This document shows positions 43,616 to 51,628 of a stretch of DNA of 64,000 nucleotides, one piece after another. This stretch comes from CAUZIZ01 sp965218775 (GTDB lineage Bacteria; Acidobacteriota; UBA6911; RPQK01; JAJDTT01), in assembly GCA_965218775.1 (NCBI GenBank), contig CBDCLS010000006.1:930001-994000 (forward strand), in the 5' to 3' direction. The position numbers were made by a program, and so were the translations under genes. Under the pieces are notes generated by a model, which searched no databases, was not told where the DNA came from, and was given only the letters and a program-made list of their open reading frames with translations. Each line of letters begins with the position of its first letter. Positions within the stretch are counted from its first letter, which is position 1.

Positions 43616-44617
43616 TCAGCTTAGCGCCGCTATCCGAGTTCCCGGCTGGTTCTTCAGCGGGACCGGGAGATAAACGGTGTCCTGGGTCACTCCGGCTTCT
43701 TCCAGACGAGCTGCTATCGACTGAATCTCTTCGTTGGACAGCTTCATGAGCGGCGGACGGACATGGGCGCTTTCTAGTCGCCCCAGCAAGACCAACGCTT
43801 CCTTCATTCGGTTGTGCATATCCAGAAAGGGTTCGCGGTAGAAGGCCCGAACCGTGGGATAGATCATGTCGTTAATAGCCTGAGCGGTCTTGAGATCCTT
43901 TCCCTTGACGGCCCGCACCAAGGCCACATGAAGGTTGGCGATGACGCTGCCGGCACCCGAGAGCAGACCATCGCAGCCGAGAACCAGCGAGGCAAGCAGC
44001 CAGGCACTGTGGGTTGAGAGCACAGAAACCGGGCGGGTCAGCCCGTGAAGCTCTCGAATGTGTCGTTCGTGCAGGGCGGGGTCGTTGCACCAATCCTTGA
44101 TGGCTCGGAGCGTAGGCACTTGCTGGCACAGCTCGATCAGCGTATCGAAGGGATAGCCCAACCCCGACGACAGAGGATATTGAAACAGGATCAGGGGTAG
44201 CCGGGTGGCATTTGCGATCCGATCGAAGTGCTCCCTGGCCATCTCGGGCCGAAGCTGTCCCCCCCAATTCATGCTCCCAGGAGGCAGGATCAAGAGCCCG
44301 TCTGCTCCTGCTGTTTCGGCCATACGTGCCAGGCGGCTTGCTTCGAGACTGGAGTCGGCCCAGATTCCCACCACAATAGGCAGGGCACCTCCCAACTCGT
44401 CGCGGGCCAGGTCTAGAGATCGCTGCTGTTCTTCGAAGCTCAGCGCGTGAACCTCTGAGGCATGACCGTTGATGGTGATAGCCGCAATTCCCTCTACGCC
44501 TGCTAGATCACGAAGATGCGTCCGGTATGCTGTCTGATCGATCTCGAAGCTTGCGTCAAAAGGCATCAGGCAGGCAGGGATCACCCCTTGTGGGACGAAG
44601 TCTTCTGTTCCTGTCAT
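43616..44617 (-). CDS. Dihydrodipicolinate synthase (DapA)-family aldolase/lyase
   Basis: This 333-residue TIM-barrel class I aldolase relative starts VPQGVIPACLMPFDASFEID. It has ITINGHASEVHALSFEEQ (an NG-x-x-[SG]-E motif), the Tyr in LPLILFQYPLSSG and the Schiff-base Lys in PTLRAIKDWCND. GCDGLLSGAGSVIANL is the typical late-barrel glycine-rich segment. Family members act in lysine synthesis, sialic acid cleavage or sugar acid breakdown. The true DapA motif GTTGE is missing, so a catabolic role is more likely. A sialidase-like gene next door makes N-acetylneuraminate lyase activity thinkable but unproven. Confidence 0.82.
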   Translation of the reverse strand: MTGTEDFVPQGVIPACLMPFDASFEIDQTAYRTHLRDLAGVEGIAAITINGHASEVHALSFEEQQRSLDLARDELGGALPIVVGIWADSSLEASRLARMAETAGADGLLILPPGSMNWGGQLRPEMAREHFDRIANATRLPLILFQYPLSSGLGYPFDTLIELCQQVPTLRAIKDWCNDPALHERHIRELHGLTRPVSVLSTHSAWLLASLVLGCDGLLSGAGSVIANLHVALVRAVKGKDLKTAQAINDMIYPTVRAFYREPFLDMHNRMKEALVLLGRLESAHVRPPLMKLSNEEIQSIAARLEEAGVTQDTVYLPVPLKNQPGTRIAALS

Positions 44618-44856
44618 CTACTTATCTCCTCAGTTAGGATCCGCGTCCGGGCAGGGCATCGGCCGCCCTCGATCAGGTCTAGTAGAAAGTCATCGTCTGT
44701 CTCTGTCAACCCTCTCGAGAGGTAGAAGAAGGCGAATACCAGAGCGGAGTTTGAGACAGGTTGCGTTTCGAGGGGGCGAGGTGATGACTCCGGTCTAGCG
44801 GGGAGGGTGCGCCAGCGTGATAGGATTTCGGGAGGGGGTGGGAGAGGTATTTGCCA

Positions 44857-45717
44857 ATGTTGATCATCGATTGCCATGCCCATGTTTATTCTCCAGACGA
44901 GGAACGTTACCAACCTACGCAGAATCCTCTACGGGTACCCGGTGGCGGAGGTTCCATCGAAGACCTTGGAAAGATCAGTCGGGACAACGGAGTCGCGGCG
45001 GTGCGTGCCGTCCAGACGGTTTCCTTCTACGGCTACGACAATCGTTATCTGTGCGACGTAGCCCGAACCCATCCCGACTGGGTCTCTGGCGTCTGTACCC
45101 TCGATCCCGACGACCCGCATAGTCCCGGCTACTTGCAACAGTTCGTGCACGAGTCTCGGGTAGAGTCCCTGCGCAGCATTCCGGGACGTTCCAGGACTAC
45201 ATTTAACGATCAAGCCGTCCGTAGGCTTTGGAGGGAGGCGTCAGATCTCGGCATCACCGTAGACCTGTTTCTGATGGATCTGAAGTGGGTCGAAGGGGCC
45301 GTCAAGCTGTTGCAGGAGTTCTCAGATCTGACGGTTGCCTTCTGCCACTGTATGGACCTCAAACCCGGCCCGGCCTACGCAAAGACACTGGACCAGGTGC
45401 TACGGCTCGCGCGTTTCAAGAACCTGTATGCCAAGGTGGACTTCATCAGTACCGGTACCGAGAGGGGTTACCCTGGTGACGACCTGCAGTCTGCGGCGCT
45501 CCAGATTATCGAGGCCTACGGCTCGGAGCGCTGTGTTTGGGGCAGCAACTATCCCAACCAGCTCTGGACGCCCAAACTGACCTATGCCGAGCACCTCCGG
45601 ATCTTCAAGGAAGCTCTTCCTCTTAGTAGTCGGGCCCGGGCTGACGTCCTGGGGGAGACTGCCCGTCGACTTTGGTTTCCGGAGCTGGAGCCCAGGGTTC
45701 CCGCGGCGCAGAACTGA
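44857..45717 (+). CDS. Amidohydrolase family 2 (metal-dependent TIM-barrel hydrolase)
   Basis: This 286-residue protein of the amidohydrolase 2 family (Amidohydro_2) starts MLIIDCHAHVYSPDE with the H-x-H metal motif. SGVCTLDPDDPHSPGYL, VAFCHCMDLKPGPAY (a metal-binding His), LYAKVDFISTG and CVWGSNYPNQLWTPKLTY (the late-barrel acidic region) follow. Relatives hydrolyse lactones or decarboxylate aromatic acids. The ATG at 44857 has GGGAGAGG upstream, and a TTG two codons earlier is possible. It is divergent from the DapA-family gene, from which a 239-base gap separates it. Confidence 0.8.
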   Translation: MLIIDCHAHVYSPDEERYQPTQNPLRVPGGGGSIEDLGKISRDNGVAAVRAVQTVSFYGYDNRYLCDVARTHPDWVSGVCTLDPDDPHSPGYLQQFVHESRVESLRSIPGRSRTTFNDQAVRRLWREASDLGITVDLFLMDLKWVEGAVKLLQEFSDLTVAFCHCMDLKPGPAYAKTLDQVLRLARFKNLYAKVDFISTGTERGYPGDDLQSAALQIIEAYGSERCVWGSNYPNQLWTPKLTYAEHLRIFKEALPLSSRARADVLGETARRLWFPELEPRVPAAQN

Positions 45718-45951
45718 ACGAAGAGATGGCGGGAGAGTCAATGTGCGACCCCTCGCCAAGATGTTGTCTCAGTGCTCACACCGCTTATTCTTGGTTCCGC
45801 GGTGAGCCTGATGGAAAGGTGCCAGCTATTTCAGTACGATGCGCTCATGGTCCACCGTGATTCGACGGCTGGAGCGGCCTAAGGTGGTGTGAGATAAGAT
45901 GCGAAAATGTGAAGTTATTCTTGCACGAACCCTTAACGAGTGCACTAGACG

Positions 45952-48900
45952 ATGTCTCTGATTAAGCGTCTTCTGACCGCCAACCGAAGCGAGATTGCGA
46001 TTCGCGTGTTCCGCACCGCGCACGAGCTCGGTATTCGAACGGTTGCCCTGTATTCGCACGAAGATCGCTATGCCCTACACCGCTTCAAGGCGGATGAGGC
46101 CTACTTGGTTGGGCGTCAGGGTGAGCCGCTGAAGTCCTATCTGAACATTGACCGAATTATCCAGTTGGCCCGGCGCCAGCGGATCGATGCCGTTCACCCG
46201 GGCTATGGCTTTCTCTCGGAAAACGCCGGTTTTGCGCGGGCTTGCGGGGAAGCGGGAATCATTTTCGTCGGACCACCACCAGAATTGTTGGAGCAGCTTG
46301 GGAACAAGGTAACAGCTCGCAAGGTGGCCCAGAAGTGCGGTGTGCCCGTACTTGCCGGCAGCGAACGGGCGATCCGCGATGTGGCCGACGGGAAGCGGCT
46401 ATCTGGAAAACTGGGTTATCCGGTCATCTTGAAGGCTGCCCGCGGCGGCGGTGGTCGAGGGATGCGAATCGTGAGAAAGGCCGGCGAGTTTGCCGCCGCC
46501 TTCGAGGTAGCTCAGCGAGAGGCGCGGACTGCCTTCGACAGCAGCGACTTGCTCGTGGAGAAGTACGTCGAAAGGGCTCGGCACGTTGAGGTGCAGCTGC
46601 TGGGCGACAAACAGGGTTCCCTGGTTCATCTGTTCGAACGCGACTGTTCGGTGCAGCGGCGCCACCAGAAAGTCGTTGAAATCGCACCCGCACCCGCTCT
46701 GGGGGACGTACGAGACCAAATTTGTGAGGCTGCCCTGGCGATCGGGCGTGAGGTGAACTACGAGAACGCGGGGACGGTGGAGTTTCTGCTGGATGTCGAT
46801 ACCAACGAGTTCTACTTTATCGAAGTCAATCCGCGGATCCAGGTGGAGCATACCGTCACCGAACAAGTGACGGGGATCGACATAGTGAAGTGTCAGATAC
46901 TCATTGCTCAGGGCGCTTCGCTTTCCGATCCGGAAATAGGGCTGGCATCGCAGGCCAACGTGCGTACCAATGGCTTCGCCGTGCAATGTCGGGTCACCAC
47001 CGAAGATCCGGCCAACGATTTCCTGCCTGACCATGGGCGTATCTCGCATTATCGATCGGCTGCAGGAATGGGGATCCGACTCGACGCGGGCACCGCCTTC
47101 TCCGGTACCACGGTGACCCCCTTCTACGATTCGCTCCTGGTGAAGGTCACTGCGTGGGGGCACAGGTACCTCGACGCCACCCGGCGTATGGAGCGCAGCC
47201 TGCAGGAATTTCGGATTCGCGGAGTCAGAACCAATATCCCTTTCCTCAGCAAACTGATGGTGCATCCCTCATTCGTAGCCGGGGGTTGTACGACGCGCTT
47301 CATCGATGAGACGCCCGAGCTGTTTAAGTTCCCTGAGCGTCGGGACCGAGCCACGAAGGTGCTGACGTTTCTTTCTGAGATGATCGTCAACGGCAACGCG
47401 CTGGTGAAGGATCGTCCCCGCGCCAGCCGGCGGACGCCGGCTCCGGTGCCTTCGTTCCACCTCGATCCAAGCGGAGGGCCTCGGGTGACTGTGGGCAGCG
47501 AACCGCTGTCGGTTGAATCGAGTCTGGATAGCCTCGCCTCCATTCCTTCCGGCACGCGCCAGCTTCTCGAATCCCTGGGCCCGGAAGGCTTTGCGAAGTG
47601 GATCCTGGAGCAGGACCGTCTTCTGCTGACCGATACGACTTTTCGAGACGCCCACCAATCGCTGTTGGCTACCCGCTTTCGTACCTCCGACCTGCTCAAC
47701 ATCGCCGAAACCTATGCCCGCCTCTGTCCCGGATTGTTCTCCCTCGAGATGTGGGGTGGTGCGACCTTCGATACGGCGATGCGCTTCTTGAAGGAATGTC
47801 CCTGGGAGAGACTGGTCAGGTTACGAGGGCGGGTTCCGAACATCCTTTTCCAAATGCTTCTGAGGTCTTCCAACGCAGTCGGATACACCCACTATCCAGA
47901 CAATGTCGTGAGGGAGTTCGTGGTGGAGGCAGCCGGAGCGGGTATCGACGTGTTCCGCATTTTCGATGCACTCAATATCACCTCCAACATGCGTGTCGCG
48001 ATGGAGGCGGTGCAGAAGACAGACAGGCTGTGCGAAGCTGCGATTTGCTACAGCGGAGATATCCTGGATCCTGATCGCACCAAGTACGACCTGCAGTATT
48101 ATGTCGACCTGGCACGGCGTCTGGGAGGCATGGACGCCCACATCCTCGCGATCAAGGACATGGCTGGGTTATGTAAGCCTTACGCTGCCCAGCTACTCGT
48201 CAAGACACTCAAGGAGGAGATCGGCATCCCCGTCCATTTTCACACTCACGACACCGCCGGCCTGCAGTCCGCCTCGATTCTCAAGGCTTCTGAGGCAGGA
48301 GTGGACATTGCCGATGCAGCGTTCGCGCCGCTTTCCGGAGGTACCTCGCAACCGAACCTGAACACGCTGGTCGAGTCACTCCGGTTCACGGGAAGGAACA
48401 CTGGGCTTGCCGCCGATTCCCTCGACCTGATCGCCGAGTATTGGCAAGGGGTACGAGAGTTCTATCTGTCCTTCGAGAGTCCGGTGCCGGTAGCGGGAGC
48501 CGATCTCTATCGACACGAAATGCCTGGGGGGCAATATACGAACCTGATAGAGCAGGCACGCGCGCTCGATCTGGCCGACCGTTGGCCCGCCGTCGGCCAG
48601 ATGTACGCCGATGTAAATCAGATGCTGGGAGACATCGTGAAGGTCACACCCACTTCAAAAGCGGTGGGAGATCTGGCGCTGTTCCTGGTTGCGAACGACC
48701 TTACCACCGAAGAGGTGTTGAGTGGAGAACGTGAACTGACCTTTCCCCAATCTGTCATCGATCTCCTGGACGGCAGCATGGGACGGCCGAAGGGAGGTTT
48801 TCCCGCCAAGGTCCGCAAGCGGATTCTGGGCGACCGAAAGCCGGTCCGGGGAAGACCAGGGAATTTGCTGCCGGCTGCCGACTTCGATCAGGCGGCCGTC

Positions 48901-49461
48901 GAAGTCAGGCGGTTTCTCCGCCGCGAACCCAAACGTCGCGAGGTGGTTTCCTACCTACTCTATCCGGAAGTGTATCAGCAGTTTGTTGCCCACCAGCAGC
49001 GGTATTCCGACACCGGCGTGCTACCGACGCCTGTGTTCTTCTTCGGTATGGAGATGGACGAAGAAATCGCCGTTGAAATCGAATCGGGCAAGACCTTGAT
49101 CATCAAGCTGATCACGGTCGGCGAACCCAATGCCGAGGGGCAGCGCACGGTCTTCTTCGAGCTGAATGGGCAGCCGCGCGAAGTGACCGTCCCCGACCGT
49201 TCCTTGAGGCGGCAGGTTTCCACCCGGGTCAAGGCTCAGCTCGGTGATTCTACTCAGATCGCCGCTCCCATGCCCGGCATGGTCGTCAGTGTTGAGGTCC
49301 GTGAAAGGGAGCATGTGGTCAAAGGCCAGAAGCTGCTGACACTGGAGGCGATGAAGATGCAGACAGAAATCGTCGCCGAGCACGAAGGCCAGATTGCCCG
49401 CCTCCTTGTCAGTCCGGGATCGCAGGTGGAAAGGAATGACCTGCTGCTTTCGCTGGGCTGA
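45952..49461 (+). CDS. pyc: Pyruvate carboxylase
   Basis: This 1169-residue single-chain enzyme turns pyruvate, bicarbonate and ATP into oxaloacetate. The biotin carboxylase domain (1-450) has RLLTANRSEIAIRVFR, AARGGGGRGMRIV and the catalytic FYFIEVNPRIQVEHTVTEQV. The carboxyltransferase domain (about 550-1000) has LLTDTTFRDAHQSLLATR, ILAIKDMAGLCKPYAA (metal-binding Lys region) and FHTHDTAGLQSASI. The C-terminal biotinyl domain carries EAMKMQTEI. Domain order and length match full PYC. It stands alone, with a 234-base leader lacking clear features. Confidence 0.96.
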   Translation: MSLIKRLLTANRSEIAIRVFRTAHELGIRTVALYSHEDRYALHRFKADEAYLVGRQGEPLKSYLNIDRIIQLARRQRIDAVHPGYGFLSENAGFARACGEAGIIFVGPPPELLEQLGNKVTARKVAQKCGVPVLAGSERAIRDVADGKRLSGKLGYPVILKAARGGGGRGMRIVRKAGEFAAAFEVAQREARTAFDSSDLLVEKYVERARHVEVQLLGDKQGSLVHLFERDCSVQRRHQKVVEIAPAPALGDVRDQICEAALAIGREVNYENAGTVEFLLDVDTNEFYFIEVNPRIQVEHTVTEQVTGIDIVKCQILIAQGASLSDPEIGLASQANVRTNGFAVQCRVTTEDPANDFLPDHGRISHYRSAAGMGIRLDAGTAFSGTTVTPFYDSLLVKVTAWGHRYLDATRRMERSLQEFRIRGVRTNIPFLSKLMVHPSFVAGGCTTRFIDETPELFKFPERRDRATKVLTFLSEMIVNGNALVKDRPRASRRTPAPVPSFHLDPSGGPRVTVGSEPLSVESSLDSLASIPSGTRQLLESLGPEGFAKWILEQDRLLLTDTTFRDAHQSLLATRFRTSDLLNIAETYARLCPGLFSLEMWGGATFDTAMRFLKECPWERLVRLRGRVPNILFQMLLRSSNAVGYTHYPDNVVREFVVEAAGAGIDVFRIFDALNITSNMRVAMEAVQKTDRLCEAAICYSGDILDPDRTKYDLQYYVDLARRLGGMDAHILAIKDMAGLCKPYAAQLLVKTLKEEIGIPVHFHTHDTAGLQSASILKASEAGVDIADAAFAPLSGGTSQPNLNTLVESLRFTGRNTGLAADSLDLIAEYWQGVREFYLSFESPVPVAGADLYRHEMPGGQYTNLIEQARALDLADRWPAVGQMYADVNQMLGDIVKVTPTSKAVGDLALFLVANDLTTEEVLSGERELTFPQSVIDLLDGSMGRPKGGFPAKVRKRILGDRKPVRGRPGNLLPAADFDQAAVEVRRFLRREPKRREVVSYLLYPEVYQQFVAHQQRYSDTGVLPTPVFFFGMEMDEEIAVEIESGKTLIIKLITVGEPNAEGQRTVFFELNGQPREVTVPDRSLRRQVSTRVKAQLGDSTQIAAPMPGMVVSVEVREREHVVKGQKLLTLEAMKMQTEIVAEHEGQIARLLVSPGSQVERNDLLLSLG

Positions 49462-49762
49462 CCATCAACTCGAGAATTTTCTTAAGGTAAGGCTTCGCTG
49501 GAATCGAGACGATACAGATGGTTGCGGTGAGGGTAAAATGGAGGATTTACAAAGGCGAGTGAGTTTTCCATCCTCACCGCGCTCCAGTTGCCGCTTAGGT
49601 TTTCTCTCCCACAGAACCGCTTCACATCGCCTGTCCGTTGCATGAAGACCTGCTAGGCTTACCCGCCTGAGTTTCACCTTGTCCCAGAACGAGGCAACCA
49701 GAAGGAACGGTTTTTCTATCGACTAGCGAGAGTTCAAGAGGGCCATCCCCGTGCCCGGGGAC

Positions 49763-49887
49763 GAGGAGGGTCAGGGGGACAGTGGCGCTTCCGTGAGATA
49801 TAGCCACACACTGGGTCTTTGTTGGAAGGGAGTTTAAGAAAGGAGGCTGCATCTTCTTGCGGCTCCACTGTCCCCCTGACCTTCCTC
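49763..49887. repeat. Short element with perfect 17-base terminal inverted repeats
   Basis: GGTCAGGGGGACAGTGG at 49769-49785 is matched by CCACTGTCCCCCTGACC at 49865-49881. The pairing extends six bases outward with one mismatch. About 80 bases lie between the arms and code for nothing recognisable. It may be a non-autonomous insertion or REP-type element. Confidence 0.65.
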
Positions 49888-50068
49888 TTAACTACACCAG
49901 CCGATTCGCCGCCTGTCGCTACAGAGCGCTAGGCAGGCCCACCGAACTTTGAACCCGAGAAGATCTCGTAACAACAACACCCGAATCCTTGTGCATAGTA
50001 GCACGGTGTGGTGATAGAAAATGGATGGCGGTGAGAGGCCGTAGGGTCCCGAATCAATTCCCACACCC

Positions 50069-50344
50069 CTAGTACAGCGTTCTGTAAATACCGATACGTT
50101 TGTGGCGAGCGCGACGGGTCGAGTTCGCGAAGCGACGCCGAACTCGATGCTTTGTATCTTGGAGGAGGCGCGACAAAGAAATCGGCGCGTCCCGTCGCCA
50201 CCCGTAGGGCAGATGCGGGTTGCGGACGATCTCTGTGTGGGTCGTCGTCGAAGATGGCCAAGCATCGTCTTCCTCCTCCTGCCTTGATCTCGCCTCGCAA
50301 ACCCCATCTGCAAACGTATCGGTATTTACAGAACGCTGTACTAG
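50069..50344. mobile_element. MITE-like element, copy 2
   Basis: The element has perfect 32-base terminal inverted repeats (AGTACAGCGTTCTGTAAATA... and its complement), bounded by CTAG on both sides. Its interior is closely similar to the element at 30457-30744 between trpE and trpG. It has no gene. The two copies have different outer arm sequences that are each self-complementary, with about nine paired changes. This one sits in a gene-free gap. Confidence 0.8.
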
Positions 50345-50432
50345 TAGGCAGGAACATGAATACTGCTACGTTGTGTAAATGGGGCTTGCGAGGCGAGATC
50401 GAGGAGGGATTCTACTAGCGACCAATCCCTCA

Positions 50433-50906
50433 TCATTCTCCGGAACGACGCACGCACAAGGCCCCGTGCCTGTAGGAGTAGGCGAGGTGGAGGTGGCTGC
50501 GCCTGCCGATGCCGAAATAGAAAAACCAGGCTCGATCCGAGCCTTCCTTGCTGGAACTCCAGGTGCAACAGCGGGTCAGCTTGAAGGGTGACCTGATTTT
50601 GTAGCGAGCCTCCATACTTGGATTGTGAAGTGCTTCCAACTCGTCAATGGTCGGCAATCTCCAGTCCGAATGGCCTTCGAGCCTCAGATCCTCACAGTAT
50701 CTCTTGGCTGAGGGCCAATCGATGTGGGCGCCATTGTCCTTTCTCGTCCACATCAGGCCGGTTTGAGAATCCACGACCAGATCATCTGAGACGGCGGGTC
50801 GAGGCGGCTCCACACTCTTTGCCCCACCCACCGCCAGGGTGCTGCTGAGGAAAAGCAACACAGTACAAATCGGGGTCAGAGTGATAGAACTTCGAGTGAT
50901 TCTCAT
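50433..50906 (-). CDS. Exported DUF1566 (Lcl-type C-terminal) domain protein
   Basis: This 157-residue protein has a signal peptide (MRITRSSITLTPICTVLLFL...). Its DUF1566 domain has the hallmark VDSQTGLMWTRKDN, IDWPSAKRYCEDLRLEGHSDWRLPTIDELEAL, CCTWSSSKEGSDRAWFFYF and a C-terminal ALCVRR. The family is related to formylglycine-enzyme and C-type-lectin-like folds and is found in cell-surface proteins. Its role is unknown. The ATG at 50906 follows AAGGAGG at five bases, a strong site. It is followed at a short distance by the MITE region. Confidence 0.8.
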   Translation of the reverse strand: MRITRSSITLTPICTVLLFLSSTLAVGGAKSVEPPRPAVSDDLVVDSQTGLMWTRKDNGAHIDWPSAKRYCEDLRLEGHSDWRLPTIDELEALHNPSMEARYKIRSPFKLTRCCTWSSSKEGSDRAWFFYFGIGRRSHLHLAYSYRHGALCVRRSGE

Positions 50907-50971
50907 TGGAACCTCCTTACTGTTGGGTCTATTGCATCCCGGACAATTCAATCAGCGATTGCCGTCGCAGG

Positions 50972-51160
50972 TCAGTGCTTCTTCTGAGCCGATAACGCGA
51001 CGCCGATCGCCAAGCCCATAGCTACCCCAACGCCGACCCCAATGCCGACCCAGCTCCCCATACTGCCCGACGCGGCTCCGATGCCAGCCCCGAGAGCCGA
51101 ACCGAATCCTGCGCCAAGTGCCAAACAGACGCCAATCAGGTGGGACTTGTCCTTTGCCAT
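50972..51160 (-). CDS. Small glycine-rich membrane protein (glycine zipper-like)
   Basis: This 62-residue protein reads MAKDKSHLIGVCLALGAGFG and then two hydrophobic stretches rich in G-x-x-x-G spacing (SALGAGIGAASGSMG, VGIGVGVGVAMGLAIGVAL), ending AQKKH. Such glycine zipper helices pack in membranes. Family members are widespread small proteins of unknown role. GGAGAGAGATCC precedes the ATG. It lies upstream of the DUF1566 gene on the same strand, separated by 65 bases. Confidence 0.6.
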   Translation of the reverse strand: MAKDKSHLIGVCLALGAGFGSALGAGIGAASGSMGSWVGIGVGVGVAMGLAIGVALSAQKKH

Positions 51161-51218
51161 GAGGATCTCTCTCCTTTTCCAGAAATAGTGCCCACTTCAA
51201 GAATCAGGACGGTAGCGA

Positions 51219-51540
51219 TCACCTGTCCAGGAAAGCTAGAAAGGCGTCTCGGTTGTCGGAACGATCCTGCTCCGACCCCTCCGTTCCCTGGTAATGCGTG
51301 GTAAGGGCAAGGTGCCGAGCTTCCGCCTCCGCCGAAGCCTTTCTTACTGCCTGAAAAAACTGAAAATGCTGCCCCGCCTGCTCTTCCCTCCTCGCTCCAT
51401 CCAGTTGTAGAACGTCCTCTCGCAGACTCCCGACATCTGAGCTCCACCTGGTTGTAGTTGCCATCCCTGATCGCCTGGACGATCTTGTCTTGGACCTGTT
51501 TCGTCAGTTTTGCAGGACGGCCCATGTTCGGCATTCTAAC
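51219..51540 (-). pseudogene. HTH (terminase small subunit/transposase-like) protein, broken by frameshifts
   Basis: Three frames read in turn give one recognisable protein. It starts MGRPAKLTKQVQDKIVQAIR in one frame, continues MSGVCERTFYNWMERGGKSR in a second and resumes AVRKASAEAEARHLALTTHY in a third before TGA. The sequence GRP-KLT...Q..I...I..G...TFY.WM..G is typical of small helix-turn-helix proteins of phage or mobile origin. Two frameshifts, near 51440 and 51365, break it. No other phage genes lie nearby. Confidence 0.6.
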
Positions 51541-51628
51541 TTGGTCGTACACCCCTCAGGCCCGCTTGACCGGTTAAGATTTCCTGTCCCCCCGCTTGCG
51601 GGGCCGTCCTCCCTTTTTCCGTTCCCCA

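Larger units (their letters stand above)
49462..50432. other. 971-base gap holding repeats but no gene
   Basis: Between pyc and the DUF1566 gene there is no convincing coding frame. The gap holds an inverted-repeat element (49763-49887) and a MITE-like element (50069-50344). A partial inverted remnant of the MITE interior (TGGGGCTTGCGAGGCGAGAT) lies near 50378-50412. Short frames inside these repeats have no coding character. Confidence 0.6.

Noticed and set aside
51219..51540. A prophage remnant based on the terminase-like HTH pseudogene
   Set aside because: No capsid, portal, tail, lysis or integrase genes are nearby. Such HTH proteins also occur in other mobile DNA.
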